Positions 38,980 to 52,276 of a stretch of DNA of 64,000 nt are shown one piece after another. Each line of letters opens with the position of its first letter. The stretch's first letter is position 1. Made by a program: the position numbers and the translations under genes. The notes beneath the pieces are model-generated. The model had not been told where the DNA came from. It did no database searches and saw nothing but the letters and a program-made list of their open reading frames with translations. The DNA comes from Vespa crabro (Eukaryota > Arthropoda > Insecta > Hymenoptera > Vespidae): assembly GCF_910589235.1 (NCBI RefSeq), contig NC_060969.1, positions 515,001 to 579,000 of the forward strand. The letters run 5' to 3'.

Positions 38980-39057
<78 letters not shown>
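38978..39057. repeat. (GA)n microsatellite, pure
   Basis: About 80 bases of uninterrupted GA. Confidence 0.95.
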
Positions 39058-39061
<4 letters not shown>

Positions 39062-40479
39062 TTCAAAGTCTCTTGAATATCAGCGAAAACAAACTTTCCG
39101 TTCAGATTTTTGGCGAAAATATGTTAAAAACTAAATACATCAAAGATAAATTCTTGACTTGGTTGTCTCTGTATCTAAACATTGGTATGTGTATGCGAAT
39201 GAATAGATATATGTATATACATACGAAGTAATCATTGTGTTTAAAGTAATGAATAATTGCGTATAATGATATTGTGTTGTACTAACATTTCGATAAAGTT
39301 AACATCATCGGTTAATGATGACAAAGATATACAGGAAGTTTCGTAAAACTTCACTGCATTATATTAATGCTGTTTATTGTTAAATAAGCGACGTATACCT
39401 TCTCGTACAAATGATTAAATATTAGATATTCTGAGTATATTTCAACCTTTAATCAACAAAACTATATAGATTGAAGAAATTTGTTTTTAAAAGTCTGATC
39501 GTTCACGCATACACAACTAAAGAAATAAACGTGACTATCGTTAAAATAATTAGCATATCATTGCATAAATTTTGTTCCTATAATAACGAAGAGAGGGTTC
39601 AACGTCGTATCAATTTCTTCGACCGGAAAGATAAATATACGTTCGTTGATCGAAAGCCGCATGTATATTCATACATAGAAACAAAATCAGCTTGAACAGC
39701 TGATGCAATAATATACGTACTTACATTCGTTAGTTTTTGTCAAGTTCGAACGGAAGTATGTTATCTCAATTTATAAACAAAAAAGAAATTTTCGATAATT
39801 TTTCAATATTTATATTTAATATCAATATCTTCTCAGTCTTTTATTTATTCGTTTATTTATTTATTTTTCTTTAGAAAGAAACAAAAAGACCGTTATTCTC
39901 CGTTTATTTACACGAGTTATGAATTAGAAATTTGATGAATAAATATTCAACAAGTAAGAAAGAGATGTGTGTGCGTGTGTGTGTGTTTCATTGATTTTTC
40001 GAGTAGATAACGAATTCAAATTTATGATCGACGTTAAAAAAGAGAAGAATAATACAATGACCTATAAAATCTTGGTCTTTTCTTTTTTTTTCGCTTGAAA
40101 AAGACATACTGTTATTATTTAAAAAACAAAACGAAAAAGGAAAAGAATACATGATTTTACACGACTTGCGAGGTTACTTTCTCCGAATTCATTGCAAACC
40201 TTATGCGCGCAAGTATGTCAGCCTTTCGAATATCGTTGCGAACGAGTTTCATTGTGCATTTGTCGTAGATTTATCAGTAAATGAACATACATAGCGGAGA
40301 ATCCAAACGACTACGAAATGCATATATATCTATATCTGATTTCTGACTATAAATTTTCGTTTCTCATTCTCACGCAAATCTTTTAGAAATCAAAGGGTGT
40401 ATTATAAAGAAACGAGTTAATCGTTTTCAATTTTTTGTTTTTAAGAAAATCTATATTATTTTTCGACATAAAAATCATA

Positions 40480-40830
40480 TAAATAATAGCCATTATTATA
40501 ATATTTATAAAACGACAAGAGAGTAAATTATTAGACCAATGAATAATGTCAGCATTTGCAGTAATTTTCATTTAAATAAAATGACAACATTTAAATAAAT
40601 AACATTAATATAACGGCAATAGTGAATTATTGTATATTGGACAATTAATCATTTCTAAATTTTCAATAATTTATATCTAAATAAGTAGCACTAGTATAAC
40701 GACAATAATAAATGATAAGACCAATTAGTAATATCAAAATTATTATTATATATCTAAATAAAACAACAACAAGATTAATGAATAAACAGTATTAATATAA
40801 GAACCAAAGTGATTTTCATTAAATAGATTG
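40480..40830. repeat. Degenerate tandem repeat, unit about 80-100 bp
   Basis: At least three diverged units share TATAACGRCAA, a GACCAAT or GGACAATTA block, AATTTTC/AATTATT and a run TATCTAAATAAA. Clear units begin near 40507, 40608 and 40695. The GACCAATTAGTAATATC block resembles the ends of the MITE family found elsewhere in the window, so the repeat may have grown from such an element. Confidence 0.5.
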
Positions 40831-41083
40831 TGGTTATTTAATTATTAAATATGAACTTTTGTTTAAATATTTTAAAAATTCCGATAATATTTATTGGTTA
40901 ATCTTTTATATTTTATACATACACACACACATACGTAAAGATATTTACTATTTGTTGCAAAGGTGAAGAAAAAAATGTCCTAAAATTGTCGTTGCATACA
41001 TTGCACGTGCAATAGGACTGGTGCAAAATATCGAACGGTGGTACATAGCTTTGAACATAATCGTCTTGCGCACCTGCGTTTAC

Positions 41084-41125
41084 CTTGAACTTTGCTGCAT
41101 CCGTTCCGGTTCCTCCTCTATCATA
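41084..41125 (-). other. Candidate orphan 42-nt exon, minus strand
   Basis: On the minus strand a good acceptor (CTGGCTGTTTCAG) and donor (AAG then GTAAAC) bracket exactly 42 bases in a GC-richer spot within AT-rich DNA. In phase 0 it reads YDRGGTGTDAAKFK. In phase 1 it holds an ATG (MIEEEPERMQQSS). The sequence TTTCAGTATG also matches an arthropod initiator, so it could instead be a transcription start. I do not recognise the peptide. It is most likely a small exon of a leftward gene with distant neighbours, if it is real. Confidence 0.25.
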
Positions 41126-42196
41126 CTGAAACAGCCAGGGGCACATGAGAATTATATTATAGCGTTAAGTGTAACACCACAGATAATAACGTTTGCATCG
41201 CCTTTATAAAATGTACAGATGATAAATTTGTATTAACTATATATTTACATATTTATGTATTTTATGTATGTGCGAAAATATTTCTTTTTCTTTATAAATA
41301 AAATAAAAATTCATTCGCGATGGTAACAATGATAGTTCGTTAGCGAGAAAATTATAATTAACATTTATTCGATTCGATTTCAATTTATACTTAAGTTCGA
41401 CACGTGATAAAACGTTATCATCTACCGAGAGTGATTTAAATGCCTGGATGATAAAGTTCCACCCACTCGAATACGCTTGTTATTATTTTACCCTCAAAGC
41501 TTCTCTCTAACATAAAAATATCAAGCAATTATCCCAAGAGATAATTATATACAAGTGATCTATTTTCATCATCAGGAAATTCGTGCCTATTATACTTAAA
41601 GAGATTAAAATCTTTACTTTGTTTTCTTATGATTAGAAACATATGATTAGATAAAATAAAAACAGTGACTTACCATCTAACGTCATGTAAAAGATAAAAA
41701 ATATTTATCTATCTAAACAGAGCGAGGGGGGAAGGAGGAGACAGGGAGAGAGAGAGAACTCTTCTTCAAAATCGAATAAAAAGAAGAGTAAATAAGTGCC
41801 ATCATTCATGCGTCGCTAACGACATCGATCGGGGACACTTAACCTCGGCGAATGCTAACAACCCCATTCTCGTGGCCGACATAACTATTTTTTTTCTCTC
41901 TTTTCCTCTCTATAGTTTAATATACACTCTTCGAATTTCTATTACGTTGGCCAATACCCGAGTTTTTGATACTTGACAATGAGAAACGATCAACGTTCTT
42001 CTACCTCTTTTTCTTTTTCTCTCTTTCTCATTCTTATGGAGAGAGTATATGAAGTATACTTGAAGCATACTTTATAAGATGATCTTCAAGGGAACGACCT
42101 TGCCTGAAGGCAGGCTGATCTTCCGTTAGAAAAAGTCAATTCGGTATGCTTCTTTTTCTAATCTCAACAATTCTATGTTTCTCTATGTTCGAACAT

Positions 42197-42359
<163 letters not shown>

Positions 42360-42883
42360 ATGAATGTGCGTGTGTATGTGCATGAGGACGGCGTTGGCCG
42401 ATCGGTCGTCGCGGTGCTCGATCAATATGCTCCGTTTTCCCGCATCGAGGACGCCTGCGCGGCCATCGGAGCCGAGCCGCAAGGTAGGCCGATCCGGGAG
42501 CCGAGAGAGCCACGAGTACGCACGACAACGGTGATTCGAGTTACGGTCAGGAGCTAGAACAAGCTAGAGAGTTAGACAAACGAGTAGCAGTACCAGCACT
42601 AGCAACAGTAACAGCAGCAGGAGAAACAGCAGCAGCAGCAACAGAACAATACTAATAACAAGCAGTAACAACAGCAACAACGTAGACAAAACAATTATAA
42701 TACGGGATTGTATCCTCCGCACGTACGGTGTGTGTATGTGCGTGTGCGAGTGTGTTGAGAAGAGGTTTAGCACCAGGCCCCATCGTCAGTACATTAATAA
42801 CTTCTTCGTCGAAGTTGAAACGTCGACGATTGTCAACGATTGTTCAACAGAAAAAAGACGCAAGACGTCCTTTCTCTGATTAT

Positions 42884-42929
<46 letters not shown>

Positions 42930-43299
42930 TCTCTCTTTTTCTTTCTATTTCTCTTCTCTCTCTCAATTTCTTTCTCTTTCTTTCTCTTTTTATGTTATCC
43001 CTTTTCTTTCTCTCTCTCTCTATCTTTCTCAATCTTTTTTTATTCTGATCCATTCCGTGAATCCTACTTTCGCGTTTGGAAAACGCAAATATCCTAATCG
43101 TTGGTTAAACGTCGGGCCGGGTCCAACAGCGATCGAGATCGCATCCTCACCAACGGCAGCAACAGCAACTGTCGCAAATCACGACTTATGCGTCTATACC
43201 GAGCAGGTAACTTCTTCGATCTCGAATCCACCATCGTCGACCCCAATAACATAGCACTCAGTTGTTTCTCATGCCTCCTACTTTGCTACTTCTTTCTCT

Positions 43300-43381
<82 letters not shown>

Positions 43382-43885
43382 TCATGTATATGTATCGTTC
43401 TTCGATCGAAGCAACCATCTTTCCCCTCCTCTTCTTCCTCTTCCTCTTCTTCCTCCTCTTCCTTCTCCTTCTTCTTCTTCTTCTCCTTCTCCTTCTCCTT
43501 CAAAGTACATACTTGGCCTGCCATTGAATTTTGTTATCCAAGAATTTCAAAGGATCTTGGTTGGAAGGGATCGATTGATGTTAACAGCATCCTCATGATG
43601 ATTTCTCAGATGATAGACGATTATGTCGTTCCTATGATATCGATCTAAGAAATAGCAGGTCGATGTAAACTCTGTTTCTTCCGTATTTCGATAATGTGAA
43701 TATTATAGTAGATATAATCTGAAATAGTAAATATTCAAATAAAATGGTATCTTCTTTTTCTTTCATCTTTAAACAAATTAAATATTTATCTTCATTCTTA
43801 TGTATCTTGTATTTTTATCTTCTTTCTTTCTTTTTTCTTTTTTATCTATATTTCTTTCTATATTCTTTATATATATATATTTATG

Positions 43886-43960
<75 letters not shown>

Positions 43961-45665
43961 AGGCATGCTTTGAAATCTTTTGTATTATTTAATTAGCAAA
44001 TAATATCTTTAATAAAAATAACGAATTTATCGTTCGTTCGATTAACGTCGAGAACGTCGTAATTGCATATGATCGATCGATATAAAATAGCGACTCCTCC
44101 GATCATTGTCCTTGTTGCGTTTGCACGAGAGACCTATATGAGAAGTTATAAGTACTATTGTTTGATGTTTTAAATTATTATCTTCGAGATGATAAAATTA
44201 CATTTAAACTTTTATTATTATTCTTTTTCTTCTTCTTATTATTATTATAATTTTTATAATGAAATTATAACGAAAGCAAAGCAACTACATATGAGTCAAT
44301 AAAATCCATTCAGTATATATTTTAAAAACGTCGAATTAACAGAAAAATCAAAAATACACGAAATATATATATACATAAATATATGCAATCGATACGCGTG
44401 TATACGTATGAACGAACCTTTAGAAACAAGATAAATCTTTCGATCATTGGTTACGACCAAATTACATTCGTCTGTTATAATTTCATTTGTTCTTCTTTCC
44501 CAATAAACATGAAGTTCAGTTTATTACGTATTTTTCATCCGTCTCCTTCGAATCTTTCTTCGGTAATCGACCAATTTCATTTCATCATCAAGACGCGTCC
44601 GCGTTTGATCTTTGCTATGATGATCCTGGCATGGCCTGCGTTTCTTGGGAATCATTCAGATAATCGTTAATGAGTCGATTAATAAATGAGTCAAACAGTG
44701 ATTATTTATTGTCCCAAAATCCAAAACGAACATATCCATAAAGACTAAAGAAAATAAAAGAAAAAAAAATGAATGAATCATGAAAATCTTAACCGATGTT
44801 TCATTGCCCGAGAACTTTTAGCAGACCCTCATTTACAAGTCATCGAGACGAATGGACAAAGGATACTATTGAAAAGAAAAAAAGCTGCTTAACACACTTT
44901 CATTTATACCTCATTAATACGCTTATTTAAGTAAAATAGAAAAATCCTGTTAAGGTATTCATAAAACGATCTGATATGTCATTGAATGATGCGACACTTT
45001 GGTTCGTTTTTTCTTTGACATAAGCTGATTAGAAAGCTAGGTATTTTATTATTGACTTTTTCCTTTTTAATTTAAATCTAAAAGTAAAGAATAAAAGGAG
45101 CGTATATTTTAATATTATTAAAAGGGAAAGAATATGTGACGATTGATCATTCGTTTAAAGGATGTTTTTTATTTTCACAGAAACATCCAGGATATCATCC
45201 AGAGAGAAAGGATCGGTGTACAGGAAAGGCGGCGGTAGTAGGACATCGTCCAAACGGTTTACAAACGGCAGCACCATCTCGTTCGTTCGGTGCAATCCTT
45301 TGGTAGGATCAAGCGGTGAATCGATCGCACCAACCTGGTTCCCAGGGATTCTTAGAGGCACGAGAAACGGACAGGCAGCGTGTATGATCATTGAAGAATA
45401 TCCCCCTCTGCCCATCAAACCGAGGCAAAATCCGCATCAAGATATCACCCAACGATTTTTAAATCATCTGGTCCTGCCTAAACACAGGACCTCAAAATTT
45501 TCCAGGTTTGTAGAAAGAGACAGAGAAACAAAGAGAAAGGGGGGGAGGGAAGAATAAAATTTATAAGTTTTTTGTTATAGTATGAATATAGATATCACAT
45601 TGTAACATTGATTTTAATTTGACAGTAATAGGCATCGGAAGCTACAACCGTTCAGAGAAACGTGA
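42360..45665 (+). CDS. Candidate spliced ORF upstream of eIF5, with alternative first exons
   Basis: The core is exon 45181-45505: strong acceptor TTTTCACAG, donor GTTTGT, open for 108 codons. It reads for example IIEEYPPLPIKPRQNP and DITQRFLNHLVLPKH. Three upstream islands end in donors of the fitting phase 1 with an ATG-led open frame: 42360-42483 (41 codons, MNVRVYVHEDGVGRS start), 43188-43206 (MRLYRA) and 34893-34914 (MTFLRRQ). The downstream acceptor at 45625 closes the frame at a TGA at 45663-45665. Joined from the 42360 exon it would give about 162 aa. I recognise no family. The tail of the same transcript would run into eIF5's start at 46057, so this may be a multi-promoter eIF5 5' leader with a long upstream ORF. 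The antisense frame is also open over 45155-45418. Confidence 0.3.
42484..43100. promoter_or_regulatory. GC-richer island with CAG/CAA repeats and an initiator-like site
   Basis: After the donor at 42484 come degenerate CAG/CAA triplets (about 42590-42690), a GT-rich stretch and an initiator-like GTCAGT near 42785. TC/T-rich low-complexity DNA follows to about 43040. The initiator and composition suggest a second transcription start feeding the exon that ends at 43206. This is inference. Confidence 0.3.
43296..43375. repeat. (TC)n microsatellite
   Basis: About 80 bases of TC, followed by a CTT/TCC-rich pyrimidine tract at 43425-43500. Confidence 0.9.
43868..43955. repeat. (TA)n microsatellite
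   Basis: About 85 bases of TA with TATG interruptions at the left. Confidence 0.9.
43956..45180. other. AT-rich interval, probably intronic, no gene seen
   Basis: If the candidate exons on both sides are joined, this is intron. The apparent ORF at 44383-44670 has no protein-like features that I recognise. Confidence 0.4.
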
Positions 45666-46056
45666 CTATTGTCAGCGGGTAGAGCGGCATACCTTACCGC
45701 GGACAACGAAAACCATCCTGACTCGACACGTTACGAGCTACCATCGGGTAGCAATTGCTTGGCAACGTCGCTACACAGCAATCAAACTGCCGCTGGGAAA
45801 CGTGAGAAGGAGGAGATCTAGAAGAACAAGGACGAAGACGTTACCCACTTGAACTTGAAAAGAGGGGCTAAAAGATTAAAGATAATCCATCCGAGAGCGA
45901 TTCTAAAAAGGGGCCGTTTGAACGATCAAGCTTTGTAGATCAAGCTTTTATCACGATTCACCGTAACGTATTCACAACGACGGCTCATAGGAGGTTACTT
46001 CCATTGGGGAGGTTTCTGAAGCTTTTACTGCACAGGAAAACAGAACATCTATCAGA
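45626..46056 (+). other. Probable eIF5 5' leader sequence
   Basis: A GC-richer stretch runs from an acceptor (TTTGACAG, ending 45625) to the eIF5 ATG. A second acceptor-like CTATCAG lies one base before the ATG context, so this leader may be one or two exons. It holds no long conserved-looking frame ending in a protein I know, although one frame (45619-45852) is open and Arg-rich. Confidence 0.45.
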
Positions 46057-47791
46057 ATGGGGAGCGTTAACGTTAATCGTAACGTCAGTGATGCGTTTTA
46101 TCGTTATAAAATGCCCCGAATTCAAGCCAAAGTCGAGGGTAAAGGTAATGGCATAAAAACCGTCGTGGTCAACATGGTCGACGTTGCCAAAGCTATTGGA
46201 AGACCTGCTACTTATCCGACCAAATACTTTGGATGCGAACTTGGCGCGCAAACTCAATTCGATTTTAAAAATGAAAGATTCATAGTAAACGGCTCTCATG
46301 ATGCTACCAAACTGCAAGATCTGTTAGACGGATTCATCAGAAAATATGTACTCTGTCCAGCTTGCGACAATCCGGAAACCGAACTGATGGTCAGTTCCAA
46401 AAAGGGAACCATCTCGCAAAGATGCAAAGCCTGCGGTCATCACGGCTTACTCGAAAGCAATCATAAACTTAACACTTACATCTTGAAAAATCCGCCCAGT
46501 TTGAATCCCGCGGTCCAAGGCAGCTCGCTCACTGAAGGGAAACGTGGGAAACGTTCGAAACGTACTAATGGCGAAACCGCTGCTACTACCAATGGTGATC
46601 GATCAGGATCTCCGGAAAACGAAACCAACTCTACGGACATCGTGGTTGAGGTTCCGGAAAAGATTGCTGATAACGAACAAGACGATGATAAGTGGGCCGT
46701 CGATGTATCAGAGGAAGCGGTTAGAGCTCGTCTTCAAGATTTGACTGATGGGGCAAAGGGGATGACGATTAGCGATGATCTTGATAAGACTGAAAAAGAA
46801 AGAATGGATATGTTTTACAAACTAGTTAAATGTCGTCGCGATGCTGGACAATTGGATAATCATAAAGAATTAATTACAGAAGCTGAACGCTTAGAGATCA
46901 AAACTAAAGCACCTTTAATTCTGGCAGAATTACTTTTCGATCAGTCGATCGCTTCTCAGGCCAAGAAGTACCGTGTATTGCTACTTCGTTTTACCCATGA
47001 TGATATTAAAGCGCAGAAGTATTTGATCAGAGGAATCGAGCAAGTGATAGCTCTGCACAAAGATGCTCTGATGCCAAAAGTTCCTGGTATTCTGAAGGTA
47101 TTATTTAATTTAAATTGATTAACGTTCCTATCAAAAACCATATTTAATACTATTAATAATTCTTTGCACGATAATTTTCTTTTTTTCTTCTTTTTTCTTT
47201 CCTTTTTCTTTCCTTTTTCTTTCTTTTTTTTCCTTCGGTATATATATTGTACATTTTGAAAATCATTTCCTCCTTTTGATTTGTTTTATCCAATTAAATG
47301 ATGTTAGATCAGAGAAGATTTAAGATATGTCTTAAAAAAAAAAATTTTGTATTATCACGTAAAAAATGATGACCTCAGTTAATACAGTTTTATCGTTTGC
47401 TTTTTAGCTTTTCTATGATGCCGATATATTAGAAGAGAAAGCTTTGTTGGAATGGTCAAGCAAAGTTAGCAAAAAATATGTGTCGAAAGACTTATCCCAA
47501 GAAATACACGATAAAGCAGCTCCATTTTTAACGTGGTTAAAAGAAGCTGAGGAAGAGGAATCAGAATCTGATGAGGAAGACGACGATTTAGAGGTGATTG
47601 ATATTAACGATGATATATATTATTTTTTTCGTAACTGTACTTCTATTACGAATGATTTATTTATTTCTCAGATTGAATACGATGATCGTGCAAAACAGTC
47701 ATTTAAACCGCAGCAATCACCACCTGCTTCAACGAAACCTGTTGAAAATGATTCTGACGAAGAGGGTGATTTCGATATCGATGCCATTTAA
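46057..47791 (+). CDS. eIF5: Eukaryotic translation initiation factor 5
   Basis: This is the GTPase-activating protein for eIF2 and a scaffold of the 43S pre-initiation complex. It has 448 aa from exons 46057-47097, 47408-47593 and 47672-47791, all phase 0. The N-terminal domain begins MGSVNVNRNVSDAFYRYKM, with one extra Gly compared with the common start. The catalytic arginine finger is the Arg in VNRNVSD-type context, followed by KVEGKGNGIKT and YPTKYFGCELGAQTQF. The zinc finger is CPAC...CKACG. The C-terminal W2/HEAT domain carries both aromatic-acidic boxes, YDADILEEKALLEW and PFLTWLKEAEEEE, which bind eIF2-beta and eIF3. The protein ends in an acidic tail. The last intron (78 nt) is a multiple of three without stops, so the genomic frame reads straight through it. 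AATAAA at 48261-48266 is a likely poly(A) signal. The 5' leader is probably spliced. Confidence 0.97.
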
Positions 47792-48260
47792 AAAGGAAAA
47801 TATGCTTTGTTGTCGGACATGAGAGTGTGAAAGAAAAGAGTATATGTCTGATATGAATAATCATTTTCTGTAGGATACAAAGAGTCGCGATTCAATGCAA
47901 TGTCAGATCCTGTATAGAATTTTCTTAATTTAGGCCAAACAAGCAGTTACAATGCCATTATATCTAAAGAAATTTTATCTATTTTAAAGTTTAACATTTA
48001 TCTATATAACAGTAATTTTTTTTCTTTTTTTTTTTTTTATCCTTTGATTATACTGATTATTATGTCATTACGTCTAATTATTATTCCATGAGATCGGCGG
48101 GATGCTCTTACAATTTAATATATGCATTACTTTCAGAATGGAAACATTTATAGTTTTTAATCATTATTGAGAAAAAAAAAGAAAAAAAAAAGAAAAAAAA
48201 GTTGGCCTGCTAAAAGCGTTCTCTATTGTATCGATTTACTATTCTGATAATAATTATTCA

Positions 48261-48266
48261 AATAAA
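48261..48266 (+). terminator. Likely eIF5 poly(A) signal
   Basis: AATAAA about 470 bases past the eIF5 stop codon, after an A-rich 3' UTR with A/G-interrupted homopolymers (48170-48200). Confidence 0.45.
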
Positions 48267-50595
48267 TATCGTTTATTGCAATCATCTTTCTTTAATTGTT
48301 TCATTTTAATAATCCATGTCCCCCAAGCTTATGCGCTGCAATGTCTATAATGTATTAATTATTATAAATATAATCTTATAAAACAAAATAAATTTATTTT
48401 AATCGAACCACTTTCACTTTTTAAAACAATTAACGCTTGCAATTGATAATTATATGTAGTATTATTAAATACATCTGTTGCCAATAATATCGCACTTGAC
48501 AATATTTTCATACGATTTCAATTGGTTAATGAAATAACATAATGGCCAATGACGGCGTTACAGTTTATCAAACTTACTAAAAATAATATCGCTAGAAATC
48601 GACGTATCATTTAAATAGTTAATTACGCTTTCACTTACTGATTGGAGGAATAATAATAATAATAACAATAATAGTCATCGCACAAAAATCACATTGGAAG
48701 GAGAATGCCGGTTAAGAAAATATTTCTACGTATCAATTTTGATCTTTGTATTATGTTTTATGTAGTGACTAAGCGCTGTGGTCGCTTTATCGTTGTTCTA
48801 GTTATAAATTCTTACGATTGGCGGACAATCGTGTTATCCGAAAGTTCATTCTAAAATCTTTAAGAGACAACTTAACGTTAATCATTTGATAGTGACTAAT
48901 TAACAGTGAATTCTAAAGTATAGTTACGTTAATTCGTAATGCAACTCTATAGAACGGTGTAACTAAATATGTGATCATCATCATCGTCCACGTTCGACTA
49001 TAACGAGAAACTCGCCATCTTAGTCAATCTTAAACCTGCGAACCGTGTCGAGTCGAAATCTCTATGGAACTTTTCTCTTGCGCTTTCGACCGTTTCGATA
49101 CGGTTTTCAGGTAACAAAAAAAGAAAAGAAAAGAAAAGAAAAGAAAGAAAAAAAAAGAAGATACGTAGACAGTATTATCCTTGTGTTAACAGCTATTGTC
49201 TAATATTCACGTTGATATCGCGACCAGGCGAATGGAATTAATTTTATTTCTGTGTCTACGTTCGTCGTTGTGTACCATCAGTAACAATTCTTCTTTACCG
49301 AAGAGCGAACGGAAAAAAAACTTTGGATAATCTAAATCTTTAACTCGAACGTTTAACGTTCTAAAAAAATCTCTAAGTTCATCGATACGTCGTTGAAAGA
49401 GATCGAACAAAAATAAAAAATAAAAAAAAAAAAAAACGAAAAGAAAAGAAAAAAGAAAGAAAGAAAGAAAAAGAAAAAAGAAAACAACGAAGGGATCGTG
49501 ATATTCTCTACAATAGTGGGATGATACATTGAGAGTGGAGGAGGATTCCTGCATGGACCGTTCTCAAGAGTAAGTTCAGTGTATATGTACATATACGTAT
49601 GTGTCTCCGTTCTGTGAGTGTTTATATACTTTTCTTTTCCCCTTATTCTTATCGTTTTTAATGTGCTTTTCGAGTATCATTATTATTATTATTATTTTTT
49701 TTTTCTTTTTTCTTTTTTCTTCTTTTTTTTCTTCTTTTTCTTTTTTTTTAAGCATATACATTTTCGACACCAAACCTTTTGCGACTATAAACCATAGCCA
49801 CGCCTTTTCTAAACGTACACAGGTGTAACCGGAAGTTAATACTTTTCGTTCGTTACACCTTGTTATATATTTCTGTAGCACTATTGACGGAAAATCATGT
49901 ACCATGACCACCACGACTTGATGATCTTCGTTTCTTCTCTCGTAGAGTGGTGGTGCTGCTAACCTGCCGGCAATACTTTCCTTTCGTAAGAGTTTTACGA
50001 ACGGCATACCATCGTATTCTTACACCTATGTATATATCTATGTCGTTCATCTGTTATATGACGATGTCTTTTAATGATTTATAATATCGTTTAATTGTTT
50101 ATTATAAAAAGAAAAAAAAAGATGGATGTTGTTCGCAGTTTATAATAATAACAATAATTTTTAAAAGATAACTTATCATTTGCCAGTAATGATGATTGAA
50201 TTAAAAATTTATACTTTTCATAAAAGTATGAAAGATGACTATAATTCGACAGACAAAGTTCTGTATGAATAAAAAGCATTATGGAAAGCACATTGACCTT
50301 TTCACCTGACATATTCATTTATAATTAATTGATTTTATATTAATTTGATATAGCTCAAATAAAAAATCAATAATTTACATAATATAAGAAGTTATCGGAT
50401 GTTAACTGATAAAGTTAACTGTGGACAATTCTTCTATGGTAAAAGGATTAAACTAACGGTTTAATAAAGAAGCGATGGACATAAATGTAATAAGATAAAC
50501 GTATCACAATAGTATCATATGATGAATTTAAATGAGGCGTGAATGTATTTATTAATATAGTTTTACATCGATTACTAACTTTCACCCCATCTAAG

Positions 50596-50596
50596 G

Positions 50597-50657
<61 letters not shown>
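50596..50657. repeat. (TA)n microsatellite
   Basis: About 30 TA units, nearly pure. Confidence 0.9.
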
Positions 50658-50661
<4 letters not shown>

Positions 50662-52191
50662 TTCTATTCAACTTATAAATTATAATATTAGTCATAAGAT
50701 ATTTATCCATGAAACAATATACATATATATGTACGTAGATATATAAAATACATATTTGGCAAGTTCTTTGCGAATTATTCATTATTATTAAAAAAAAAAA
50801 AAGAAAAAAAATGGAGAATATGAAAAGAAAATGATGAATATAAATCATACTATAGTGTGTATATTGTACAAAAAGAAGAGAAAAAGAGCAATCCTCGATT
50901 GATCATTGAAACTAAGACCAATAAATTACCAATGTGTCTCGTGAAGATAAATAACGTAATGCACTCTTTTGATCGTGACGTAAGCGTCCATTTTACTATA
51001 ACTCTATACTCGTAGTGGATTGTTCGAAAAATGAGGTCGGATTAGGTTGGTTCGGTACTCGAAAAAAAATCTAAAACCTTGCAGAAATAAATTCAGTTTT
51101 AAAATGTAGAATATACATAGTTTGTATATGTATATATATATATATATGTATATATGTATATTTGTATATATGTACGTATGTATGTATATATATGAAGATG
51201 TTGCTAGTCTCTCCCATCTTTCTCGGTAAATCGTGTCGCGAAATTCTCGAGTACTAAATTCGAGAAACTGAGTTTGCACACTAATAGTACAAGGCAGTAA
51301 GGTTCTTAGTTTCTAACATGCGAGCACAGCACATGGCATATCATTCTCAATGCATCGAGTAAGTCATGCCATGACTCATCGACTACACCAGACGACTGGA
51401 TCTCCCTCGTTGCTTGGAGGATTGCGAAAACGATCCGTTCTTGAATTTTTCACAGCTAAAGATACTACATTTTCACCGTGATCATAATATTAATCATTGC
51501 ATAAAGTTTCAGGAATGAAAATGAAAGATTTTTTTTTTTATAAAAGTCTCGACGTTGTCTAATGTTTAGAATGCGATTAACATTAATATGTTTTCTTTTT
51601 ATTTTTTTGCTTTTGCTTTTACTTTTGCTTCCATCCATACATTTTTGTTTTTTGTTTTTTTTTTGTTTTCTTATCGTGAGATACGTTCGATTAAGTTTAA
51701 TTTCTTCTTCCTTGTTAACTTGGCACAAAAACGACGAGTCGCGCTCTCTCGTTTGATTTTATAAAGTGGATTGTAAGGGTTATTCTCCGGTAAACTCGGA
51801 AGAACTCACTCAAGTACAAAGTGCTTTCCAATTAGCACGGTCGAAGATAGAAACCGAACATTAAACATAGTCAGCCGAGCGTCGAAGTAGGACTGATGTG
51901 TTATATGAAAATAGCATATGAGTTTCCTCGCGAGAAAAAAAATATTATTTTTAATGTAATGATCCGATTTATTTATCCTTTTTTTATTTAAATTATCATT
52001 GTTTCTCTTTCACATTAAGGAACAAATAAATTCTCTTTCTTTTTTTCTTTTTATTTTCTTTTTTCTTCTCTTTTTTTATACGTTTATTATACGAATATAC
52101 ATTTCAAAGTGAAATTTCATATTCAGTTTACGAAAACGTAGCAAAGGTGAACACATTCTATGTCGATCGAATAAAGAGATTAAAGAGTGCA

Positions 52192-52270
<79 letters not shown>

Positions 52271-52276
52271 GAGAGA
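52192..52276. repeat. (GT)n(GA)n compound microsatellite
   Basis: About 18 bases of GT run into about 60 bases of GA, ending with GGAGAGAG. Confidence 0.9.

Larger units (their letters stand above)
34915..42196. other. Large AT-rich interval, no firm gene
   Basis: It contains TC/T-rich tracts (35080-35130, 35260-35440), two-copy repeats at 36511-36813 and 38021-38200, TA arrays (37898-37985), GA (38978-39057), a degenerate repeat block (40480-40830) and a candidate 42-nt minus-strand exon at 41084-41125. No frame resembles a known protein. It could be a long intron of the gene whose first exon may lie at 34.2-34.9 kb. Confidence 0.45.

Noticed and set aside
49946..49985. Possible 40-nt plus-strand exon between CTCTCGTAG and GTAAGA
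   Set aside because: Splice-like signals are present but there is no frame or compositional context to support it, and the opposite strand is also open.
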